Source: Rachycentron canadum (Eukaryota > Chordata > Actinopteri > Carangiformes > Rachycentridae). From it: a DNA stretch of 64,000 bases. Below the pieces are notes generated by a model. That model was given only the letters and a program-made list of their open reading frames with translations, did not search any database and had not been told where the DNA came from. Both the position numbers and the translations under genes were made by a program. Location of the stretch: contig CM076650.1 in assembly GCA_038496675.1 (NCBI GenBank), positions 23,722,265 to 23,786,264 of the forward strand, read 5' to 3'. Below are positions 49,692 to 59,377 of the stretch, piece by piece. Numbering within the stretch: position 1 is the stretch's first letter; each line of letters opens with the position of its first letter.

Positions 49692-51512
49692 GTGCCACAC
49701 AAAAGCAAGACATCACTCACTTATTCACTCTCTCAGTCATATACACAAGCTTATACATACACACGTTAACAAAAATGCAATTAATATGTGATAAAGTAAA
49801 GCCACTGTTAGAAGCATAGACTTCAATGTCACAGTAAAGTGATGATGATAATAATAATAACTACATAACTGGCTTTTCTTTAAGAAGTACAACAAAATAA
49901 AATATAAAAGTGAAGCTTGACTTTAACCAACAGTCTTAACCAAACCGACTATATAAATAAACTTAGTCTGGTGGTCATCTGGTGTTATTCATTTAATTTA
50001 AATAAATTGTATTATGATGCACATCATTCAAAAGCAAATATGAAGATCTGACCACGCTGACCATAACAGTAGAATATGATTCTAGCTCTAAAAATATGTA
50101 TAAAATCTCATGCAACATATAATTTCTGTTTTCTCTTTCACATTAGTGATTTTGCTTCTACATTCACCTTCGTAGTGTCTTTCATGCCTCTTTTGACCAA
50201 ACAGCCTTGGGAAAGGTTCCTTCAGCACGTTTAGTAACTATGAATATCAGTAACACAATAAATATAAATTTTTCATATGTTGTTTTTGACACAGTAAAAG
50301 ACTCATACACACCTGATCCACACCTGTCTAGTCCACTGTTTTTTCCATCCTTCCTTCCTACCTTTGCTCGCTCACCCACTCTTTGACTTTTGCTTTTACC
50401 ATTTTTGGGAAATAAAGGGGGTTATTTTCCATGTCAGCATCAGTTTCCTCATCAGTTTTTCTCAGCCTGTGAAAACAGTTGTGTAACATCTCCTGTGGCT
50501 CCGGAGGATCTCTGAAAGGATCCCTGATGATGTCATCAGCTGATATCTCAGCTCGGGCCGGAGATTTAACAGGAAGAGACAGAAAGCCTGATTCAAAGTA
50601 GAGAGAACTGAGTGATTATCAGACTGATGGCCTATAAAGACATTATCAACTTGCATGATGGATAATTTAGTATATATATATATTATATATATTTAATTGA
50701 GTTTTTGATGTGACTCCTGACTCCTCCAATTTTATAGAATTAAAACACAAAATTACTACTTAATCTGTTTTTTGCTAACCATTGCTACTGATTTGAAATT
50801 TCTGGTACAGGGCAGTTTCAGCAGCTGCAAAGCTTCTGTTTGCAGTCACTTTGGTGCTACACCAGCTGATCCTTGCTTCACGGCTCAAAAGGTTCCTGGA
50901 AACATCCTTGTTGTCACAAAGTGCAGTTCATTTCACAAGCAGACATAAAGACCCAGCTCATCTGCAAGCTGTGATCCCAGGGTTGCACTGTAGCGTCACT
51001 CACTTGCGAATCAGACATAAAGACTTGAATTGTTCATCTCTCGTCCTTTAAGTAAGCACTCTCTCACAGTGATGCACCACTCATGTCTGGGCTTAGCTCT
51101 TGCCTCCCTGTCCCCAGTGCACCCCTGGGTCTTATATCCTCTTCTCCTTTTCTCTGTTCTCCACATTTTCCTCCTCATCCTTATTCCTTTTCCTATAAAA
51201 ATGAAGCTGCTGTGTCACCGCCTGCTGAAACAGAAGCTCAGTAGGGATTTGATGTTTTAGCAATGTCGGGGAACCAGATTTTCTATAAAAATCTGGTAGA
51301 TTTATTTTTGCACGTGTTCCCACCATCCTCTTCTTTCTGTCTCACCTCATTATTATTTTCTCTTTTCAACAGTTTCGCTACCTCTCTCCTCTGCTCACTC
51401 TCTCCATCAAACAGATGACTAATAAATAATTAAGCACAAATCTATAAACGTGAGTTATCAGCAATAACATGAAGCACGCATCTCACGCCTACTCTCTCTC
51501 CCTCTCTTTCAG
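49692..51512 (+). other. rptor: rptor intron 4
   Basis: A 1,821-nt phase-0 intron, from gtgcca to ctctttcag, between the exons with the caspase-like His and Cys. It is AT-rich with an alternating TA patch near 50672-50692 and a 10-bp hairpin at 51273-51297. I see no gene or named repeat in it. Confidence 0.93.
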
Positions 51513-51659
51513 AACTACACCCAGTACATCCCACTGTCCATCTACGACCTGCAGACGTGGATGGGGAGCCCGTCTATTTTTGTGTACGACTGCTCCAATG
51601 CGGGAATCATCGTCAAGTCGTTTAAACAGTTTGCCCTGCAGAGAGAGCAGGAGCTGGAG
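51513..51659 (+). CDS. rptor: raptor coding exon 5 (RNC domain, caspase-like Cys)
   Basis: This 147-nt exon encodes 49 residues, NYTQYIPLSIYDLQTWMG through REQELE. It contains VYDCSNAG, in which the Cys occupies the position of the caspase nucleophile (about residue 196 in mammalian numbering). Together with the His in exon 4 this preserves the His/Cys pair of the RNC domain. The acceptor is a strong pyrimidine tract, ctctctttcag, and the donor is GAG|gtgggc. Both introns are phase 0. Compared with remembered human raptor the only change is Ile for Leu in NAGIIVKSF. Raptor residues in this domain help form the mTORC1 dimer and sit near the mTOR kinase active site, by family knowledge. Confidence 0.98.
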
Positions 51660-52211
51660 GTGGGCAGCTGCACAGACAAACACACACACACTCAGCATGT
51701 TTAGAGCATGTCACAATGGCAGCAGCCACCAATTAGCAGAAGGTGATTGGAAATAAACACTTTAAACACTAGGTAGATATGCAGGCAAACAGTGTGAAAT
51801 GATCCGTTGGTGTTTGTGAGTTATTAGTGTCAAGGTGGTTGAATTGTCACTCGCACAAATACAGTCACACACACTGATCGGTACAGTGTTTATAAAGATC
51901 TCATGATTCTCAGCTTGATTCATCTCTTTTGAAAATCCAGGATTACCTCAGTGCTGTGATCAACTGAGCAGCTGCTTTTAAATGACAAACAAACACAACC
52001 CAACAAAGACTCACAGACGCACACTCTCACAGACACAGAAACCCACCAGCCCAAGTCCTTTCAGTACTTCATGTTTTTATTACGTTTTCTCACTCTTTAT
52101 CTCTCCCGGCTATGGCATGTTATGTGAATTCCTAATCAGATTGCGCTGTCATTCATCTCAATTATTCATGGAGAAGTTTCAGCCAGACTGTAGATTAGCT
52201 AGGAAATGGGG

Positions 52212-52594
52212 NNNNNNNNNNNNNNNNNNNNNNNNNNNNNNNNNNNNNNNNNNNNNNNNNNNNNNNNNNNNNNNNNNNNNNNNNNNNNNNNNNNNNNNNN
52301 NNNNNNNNNNNNNNNNNNNNNNNNNNNNNNNNNNNNNNNNNNNNNNNNNNNNNNNNNNNNNNNNNNNNNNNNNNNNNNNNNNNNNNNNNNNNNNNNNNNN
52401 NNNNNNNNNNNNNNNNNNNNNNNNNNNNNNNNNNNNNNNNNNNNNNNNNNNNNNNNNNNNNNNNNNNNNNNNNNNNNNNNNNNNNNNNNNNNNNNNNNNN
52501 NNNNNNNNNNNNNNNNNNNNNNNNNNNNNNNNNNNNNNNNNNNNNNNNNNNNNNNNNNNNNNNNNNNNNNNNNNNNNNNNNNNNNNNNNNNNNN
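52212..52594. other. assembly gap (383 N)
   Basis: Unknown bases in intron 5. The bases on each side are not low-complexity, so the cause of the gap is not apparent. Raptor coding continuity from exon 5 to exon 6 means no exon is expected here. Confidence 0.98.
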
Positions 52595-55500
52595 AGAGGG
52601 ATTCAGGACGAACAGTATGGAGCACAGAGGCAGGAGGTGGAGTGAGCTGAAAGAAGAGCTGCTGTGAAAGCTTTGTTACCCGTTCAAGTAAAGGTGAAGG
52701 CAGCAGCCAAACTGCTGAGTTGCTGCAGTGTTTGACTGAACTCGTCCCAAGTGTCTCTGCATCCTCAGCCTCTCCTGCTCCTTTTCTGTTTAACTTTGCA
52801 GAGGTCATGGCAGGGCTGCAGCTTTAGGGCTAAAAGCACAACTCGAGACATCACAAAGATTTACTCCTGCTCCACGGGAACAGAAATAATGAATTGTTCA
52901 TTTGTGCCTTATATTTTATGTGTTGCCAGTGCAGTTATTTGTCAGAGTAAATCAGCTATGTCATAATTTTATTTTTATTTTTACCAAAATTCATATTAAC
53001 AAAGAATGTGTCCTTGCACAACCCAATCATTCGTCCATGTCTGGGTTCAGACCAAAGATTCTCCTGAAGACAGAGCAGGTGTTCAGCCTAAAAAGAGACA
53101 ACTATTTCTATTATTATCATTTCACTTTCTTTGATGATTTTTGGTCTTTTACTGGGGTATGGGGTATAAATGTTCCACAAGTGGATAGAAACGAGCAGCA
53201 AAATCAGGCATAAATTCAAACTGTATCTACTGTTGTATTATTATGTTATTATGTTTTGACGTGAACAAACAGCCACACGCATTTTGGAGACAGGAAGTGT
53301 ATACTATTACATAACATTGGTGCTGTTTCGAATGCATCATGCTTTGTCTTAGAGTACCTTTGGTGTGGATGTTGCCACCTACAGACAATGAAGGTGATAA
53401 TTGCTTTAACAAAGCCGCTGTTTTGTTTTGTTTTTTTGGGGGAGAGAGCTGAAACATCCACACAGGTGTGAGAGCACAAACTGCTTGTTTTTGTAGCCAG
53501 TTTACACAAGAGAAAGGCTGCTCAGGGTTTTGTCAAGGCTACAGCTCAGATAAATGTTTTAGTTATTATTAATATATTATTATTTAAGTGTAATTCTAGT
53601 CAGAACTCAGCCTTAAGGCCTGGGAGTACAGCTCATCATGAGCTGAGACATGTTCTGTGGCTGAGGCAAGAATTGACAAGTACTCGATCTGTCACTTTTG
53701 GAGACAATATTTATCTTTTTTCACAGCGGGGAACATCTTGTACTCCAAAGGCATTACCTGCATCGATGCACAAAGAGTATTTATTTAAAGTTGGGAGAAT
53801 CAGGGTTTAACTACAGGGGAAATAAGCAGAGGGTGTCCCACAGTTAAATGCAGGGGAAGTTGCGTAACGTCCGCAAGCAATTTCATTTTTTCCACCTGAC
53901 TTCTTTCCACTTCTCATTCACTCAGGAAGTGTATAATGGTGAGGGGTAATGGAAGATGAAGAGAGAGGCGAGGACTTCCAGAGACTTTTTATTCATGCAG
54001 GAGATGATCTGAGCAGGGAGTCCCCCTGCTCACCCATGCACTCCTCCACCTGAATCCCTCCGTCGCGACACACTTGGGCGGTCCCAAGTGGAATCATGAA
54101 ATGCCAACACACACACACACTTCATCTGCCATTTTTACCTTTGGCAACGCACCATTGACACACGCACAGCGCACACATTTCACATAGCACGACAGGCCCG
54201 ATCTCACCAGGGGCTGAATTATTTGGAGATGCACTGATGCAGATGAAGACAAGAAGAGTGAGTGGAGGATGCGAAAGCAGGAGGAGGTGTTTTAACACAC
54301 AATCCACAGCACCATATCACCTCCTGCAGTCCATTCAGTCAGTGTGTGTGTTGGGGTGTTGGGGGGTTAGGGGGTGGGTCTGCTCTGAGTGCTCTATTAT
54401 AGGGCCACCTGCTTCCTTTTAAATATCTTATCACTTCCTGCATGCACTCAGCAAACATGGTCACTGCATTAGCTGTGGGGCTGAAAGAGGTGTGTGTGTG
54501 TGTGTTTGCGTGTGTGTGTGTACGTGTTGCAGGTTAGGTGTTTGTGTTACCGGGATGCTCACATTAAGCCTTCACCGGCTCCTTCTATCATTTTAATAAA
54601 TAATTAATGTGCGGCTATAAAAATTTATTGCTCGACAAGAGTTGCATTTTGGTCGCTCTATGTGCACGTGTGTGTGTAACTGTGCCATGATGTTAGATCT
54701 GAATCCTCCCCGCCCTCCTGCAGGATTAGTCTCATAAATTAGTGTCATATTTTTAAAAGAAAATTCTCAGCAATTAAATCATAGCCTGATATCCCCAGTG
54801 GAAAAGAGAGAAAAGAAAGCTGTCATGGTGATTTTCATGATAATTTGTGAGATTACAATATGCTAATGTGATAATTACAGTGGATGCTTGGCATTAATCA
54901 GCTTCTGCTGGCAATGTTGTTGTATTTACCATTAGGATTACTGCAGAACACTTTCTTCAAATTTCTTTCAGGAGACAGTGCTGTTCACCACGAGAGGCTT
55001 TGGAATCGTGAGCTGCTTTGTTTGTGATGTCTGTCGACATTTTCCTCATTAGAGAGAGAGAGAACAGGAATTATGTTAAAAGGAGATTGGCAGAGATCCA
55101 TCTGCACGGCAGTGATCAGGCATCCACTCACGCCTGCGCCTGTTTCAAAGAGAAATGAAATATGCATGTCGATAGGGGGGGGGGGGGGACATGCACATTT
55201 CTGCATGTTATCACACTTGCCCCCATTAATTAAGATTATTCTTTCTGTATTTTTAATATTATGATTTATTCATATATGTGCAGAGGCACTTATAGAGCTG
55301 CACTGTAAATACATTATGTCTCACACTGTGATCTGAGCTGTAGCTGCTGCTCCTTTTTTTCCTCCTCTCATTATAGAGTCAACTAATGAGTTATTGGACT
55401 AGCAGAAAGCAGGGGGGGTGTGCAGTATATACAGGAGTAGGGAGGCATTACATAAATCCACAAGCAGCAGCCCACAAGCCTTTTTTTGCAGTTTGATTAG

Positions 55501-55848
55501 TTTAACTGGAAGCCAGATTGCACATTTGAATCAGGTCACAACAGTTTTATGAATGAGACACTTCTTCTTTGCTTGTAGAAATTAGAGTTTTCCCGCCGCC
55601 CTGTTGATCATTTGTTGGGTTTGTTTTCCTATCTCATCCTCTAAATGACTCGCTTCACCCTCTGGGCACAGAAAGATGAGCATGTCCCCTCTGTGCTCGC
55701 CTCAGGTAGTGCAGGCTTACCCAGACTTGCGTCAGATGTTGAGCCACAGCACGTTGCATGCTGGGAGGCCCAAGAAATCATTTCTATTCAGCAGCTCTGG
55801 TGTATTACATTTGTTTGTTTATTTTCGTAGCTCTACTGCACAATGTAT

Positions 55849-55876
55849 GTGTCCACACTTTTGACTGGTACTGTAT
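55849..55876 (-). mobile_element. solitary Tc1-like terminal repeat
   Basis: gtccacacttttgactggta followed by ctgtat is the reverse complement of a standard fish Tc1-like end (CAGTACCAGTCAAAAG...). No partner end or transposase was found in the preceding 300 nt. Confidence 0.55.
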
Positions 55877-56132
55877 ATGTTCTCCTATTTTCTATGTGTA
55901 GACTTATATAATTGTGCACTCTTAATTTCTGTTAGGCTAATTAGGTTAGGTTAATTTCCAGGGCATTGAGGTGCCAGACAGCTGTTGGAGTTCTCATAGT
56001 AGGAGTTCTCGTAGTCTATCCTCCTGCTCAGCCCCTGAGCCCCCCAGCGAACAGTTAATAGCTGAGAGTGTCTACAGCTCCTCAAGAGGTCTTACAGTAA
56101 CATGAACAGTTTGGAATATATGCAGAAATGCT

Positions 56133-56398
56133 TGTGTTGCAGTGGCTAGAACTGTTGCCTCACAGAAAACAGGTTCTGGGTTCGGAACCCAGGCCAGGAG
56201 CATGTTCTCCCTATGCTGGCATGGGTTCCCCCTGGGTACTCCAGCTTCCTCCCACACTCCAAAGACATGCATGTTAGGTTAACTGGTGTTAATTGCCCAT
56301 AGGTGTGAATATGAATGGTTGTTTGTTTCTGTATGTCAGCCCTGTGGTAGACTGGCAACCTGTCCAGCGTGTACTCCTCCCTCTTCCAATCTCAACCA
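56133..56398 (+). mobile_element. SINE-like fish repeat, near full length
   Basis: Contains ttgcagtggctagaactgtt, gcctcacagaaaacagg, a B-box-like GGGTTCGGAACCC at 56178-56190, catgttctccctatgctggc, cttcctcccacactccaaag, acatgcatgttaggttaact and tagactggcaacctgtcc. It is the fullest copy of the family also seen at 36893-37024 and 48306-48478. The B-box-like word suggests a Pol III-type origin, but I see no convincing A box. Confidence 0.7.
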
Positions 56399-56402
56399 GT
56401 GC

Positions 56403-56674
56403 ACAAATATTGAAATATAATGAAAATCACAATATGTGATTATATGTGCAAAGTGCAATATCCAAACCACAGCAGCTTTGTCAGCATCGTCATGCATTGC
56501 TAGCACCAAGCGTTGTGGTGCTACAGACTTAAGGGAATATGGTTGTTTGGTAGTCCTTCCTGATAAATCCGAAAAAAAAATCACATCATCATATTTAGAA
56601 AAAAAAAAAAAAAACTCATTCCAACTGAAATTGCAATTGTAAATCGCAATTATTTTTTGCATCGTGCAGCTCTA
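56403..56674 (+). mobile_element. non-autonomous repeat with TAGRGCTG-type ends, copy 1
   Basis: Contains aaagtgcaatatccaaacc, gttgtggtgctacagac and actgaaattgcaattg, and ends gcatcgtgcagctcta, which is the inverse of the tagggctgaac start of copy 2 at 57621. The shared words occur in the same order in both copies. It begins within a few nt of the end of the SINE-like repeat. Confidence 0.55.
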
Positions 56675-57620
56675 GTTTAGACTGAGCTCCCAACTCCAGC
56701 AATAACTTTGTTACCTGTTAGTGGACATATTCAGGTGCAGAACTGTTGATGTTGTCAGTGATTAAAAAGTTAAAATGAGAGAGTCTTTCCAAGAAGAGTG
56801 GGAAAAGAGGCAACAACAACAATGAGAATAATAGTAATAATAATAATAATGATCTCCCTCCCTAATTTCTTACTAAACTTGTGCAGGAGTGCAGAATAAA
56901 AGAAACAAGCCGTAGCAGTCGGCAATGATGAAGAGAAGTCTTGGATTGCTGCCTCTATTAAGACCCACAGCTCATTAAAGTCTATTTAGCAAAAGACAGA
57001 AATGAAACTGAACTCCCTGAAAGCAAATCAACACTACAACAGCCCAATGAGCACATAAATAGTCAAAAGCTCCAAATATAATTAAAGTTTTACATCATAT
57101 GAAAGCCTTCTTTATTTTTCAAGCTCACAAGTATTGACTGAGCCGCCCCAGCGTGCCGACATCCAACTCTAATTCTGCTCTTAGAACAACCAAAATGACT
57201 GTTTACCAGGTGAAGACCACCTGCTACGGGGTTAGGGAGAGGAAAAGTTCCACACTGGGATCGATAAACATTCCCATTATCATTATGTTCTCAAAATGTC
57301 TCAGGCACTTCTCCCAGGCAATGTTTTGCCTGGTAGCACGAGGGGGTGAACCTGAGAAGAGCCCTCATATGTTTTTTATAGAATCAAATTTTCCTCCTTT
57401 ACTCAGAAGGAAAACTAAACAAAAAAATGACTTTTATGTCTCGTCTCATGCTGCTCATAATGGAGCAAAAAGTAGAACTCTGAGTTTGTTGTGGTTTTTA
57501 GTGAGATTCATTTTTTGTTTCAGTTTTAATGTGGTTTGTGTGTTTGTTTCTAGAGTGTTCTGCACCTTTCTGGTACAATACCATAACATAATGGAAACAT
57601 GACAAATTAGCACATACACT

Positions 57621-57922
57621 TTAGGGCTGAACAATCAATGGAAATATAATTCAAATCGTAATATGGCCAAGTGCAATATCCAAATTGCAGGAGGTACAGT
57701 GTTTTGAGAACGGTAACGCGTATCACAACGTTGGTTATGAGTTGGTTCAGTGTTGTGGTGCTGCAGTGGAGACAGATCAGCCTACAAATCACATTCTCCA
57801 GATGTGAAGGAAGGTTTGTTTGGTACAAGACCCAACAAAAATCTTATCTTATATTTTTTCTAGTGAAAATAGAATGCAAAAATGACTTTGACTTTTTAAC
57901 TGAAATTGCATTTGTACGAGCT
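57621..57922 (+). mobile_element. non-autonomous repeat with TAGRGCTG-type ends, copy 2
   Basis: Starts ttagggctgaacaatc, then aagtgcaatatccaaattgc, gttgtggtgctgcag and aactgaaattgcatttg. These parallel copy 1 at 56403-56674 in the same orientation. The 3' end is eroded. Confidence 0.6.
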
Positions 57923-59201
57923 CTTAACTGAGCACAGAAAGACATTCTCAGAATGAATTTTATATATGGTTCTTATTACAGTAATAATCCTTTATTTGGG
58001 TATAATTTTTAAACTCTGGTAGATTCATTACAGTAATGAAGATTATAGAAGCAGCTCTGTGATTGACACGAGTCAGATAATATATCTAGTACTTTTAAGT
58101 GAGTTTGAGCTCCCTTTGGGGAAAATGGATGAATCGCGAGGTCTGTTGCTGAAAGTTGATGAGAGATGAAATGACCTGAACTGTGGAAAAGGTTTTATTC
58201 AGCAGCTATGAGAAGATGCCAAACCTGCTGAACACAAACAGCTTGCAACAATAATGACAACAGGCTTGTGTAGGTGGTAACAAGGCGCTGATGCTTTCAC
58301 CTGTTGCCCTTTGCTGGACATTTGCACAAACTCTCACGTGGACTTCAAATTAGTTTTCTAATTATTTTTACTTCAAGATAGTAAAGATTTCATGTTTTGT
58401 TCTTCAGATATGTTATTTTATCTCGGAGTTGTCATTATTCTCTCTGTATTGTCACCGCCTTTCTTCAGTGGATATCTTTCTTCATCAGTCTTCTCTTCAG
58501 ACTGGCCCTGGCCTTTCATTTTGTGTCTTATCTCGTCTACAGCTCAAGCTCAACATCCTGTCTTCTACTTCTACCTCGTCTTCCTCTCACCTTGCTTTTT
58601 TTCCCTTTGTTTAAACTTGAACTTACATACTGACACAATACCAGGTCTGCGCAAAAATCCAATTTCTCGTCCCTATAATACCAGTTCAAACTAGAAAAAT
58701 CACCAAGTAATCAGCTGCATTTAAGTGAAACTTTTGCAGCTGCTCTGCTCAAACTTATTTTTTGATAAATATGTCAACAAACCTGGCTCTGACAAGGGGA
58801 TGCTCCGTGTGCGTGCGTGTTTGTGTGTTTGTGTGTGTGTCTGCCTGCTGTGTCCTCTGACAGACAAACACTAGCCACAAACAAGTTTTACCTCTTTAAA
58901 TTCAAGATGCCTGTCACCTAGCTTCCTCTGTGTCTCTGTCTCTCTGTCATTCATTTCCCCAGACAATAGGTCTGGCTGTAGAGCAGTTAAATAATTAATT
59001 GTTTTTAGTCTGAAACCCAAATATCTTAAAACCATCTCCAGTTTCGAGATGCTGAACCTGCCTGTTCTTTTTAATGGGCAGGATAAAAAACCATGTTCAC
59101 ATGACAAATTCTATTTATGTTTCTATATTTGTGAATGTGGCTCTGGTGGCTTTTGCAGCCAAGTTAATGTAAACAATCACCATTGTGTTGTATCTGTTCA
59201 G

Positions 59202-59377
59202 GTGGCAGCCATCAATCCCAGTCACCCGCTTGCCCAGATGCCCCTCCCACCCTCCATGAAGAACTGCATCCAGCTGGCAGCCTGTGAGGCCAGCGAGCTG
59301 CTGCCAATGAACCCTGACCTCCCCGCTGACCTCTTCACCTCCTGCCTCACCACGCCCATCAAGATCGCCCTCCGATG
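59202..59377 (+). CDS. rptor: raptor coding exon 6 (end of RNC domain)
   Basis: This 176-nt exon has 58 codons, VAAINPSHPLAQMPLPPS to TPIKIALR, plus two bases (TG) of a split Trp codon. It corresponds to about residues 219-276 of mammalian raptor, the last part of the RNC domain before the helical region. The acceptor is gtatctgttcag and the donor TG|gtaacg, giving phase 0 upstream and phase 2 downstream. It differs from remembered human raptor at three places: Ser for Asn in NPSHPL, Ser for Thr in CEASEL, and Asn for Ile in LLPMNPDL. Exon 7, which should begin with G to finish Trp, was not found before the window end. Third positions are markedly GC-rich compared with the surrounding intron. 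Confidence 0.97.

Larger units (their letters stand above)
51660..59201 (+). other. rptor: rptor intron 5
   Basis: A 7,542-nt phase-0 intron, from gtgggc to tatctgttcag. It contains an assembly gap (52212-52594), a G-rich quadruplex-like run (54353-54379), a GT-rich patch near 54490-54525, a poly(G) run near 55172-55187, a Tc1-like end (55849-55876) and a repeat cluster at 56133-57922. 52600-54350 and 57930-59201 show nothing recognisable. 54575-54960 and 57120-57330 look like unique sequence that may be conserved. The gap cannot hide a raptor exon, because exons 5 and 6 are contiguous in the protein. Confidence 0.92.

Noticed and set aside
50660..50700. AT palindrome in intron 4
   Set aside because: Plain alternating TA sequence, self-complementary by composition.
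51982..52808. Long frames across the second N gap
   Set aside because: Their length comes from N being treated as open; the real flanks are short.
56178..56190. tRNA gene signalled by a B-box-like GGGTTCGGAACCC
   Set aside because: No cloverleaf or A box around it; it lies within an interspersed repeat present elsewhere in the window.
57153..57602. 149-codon open frame on the + strand in intron 5
   Set aside because: No domain, Phe/Cys/Val-rich from T-rich sequence, no splice or start context of note.
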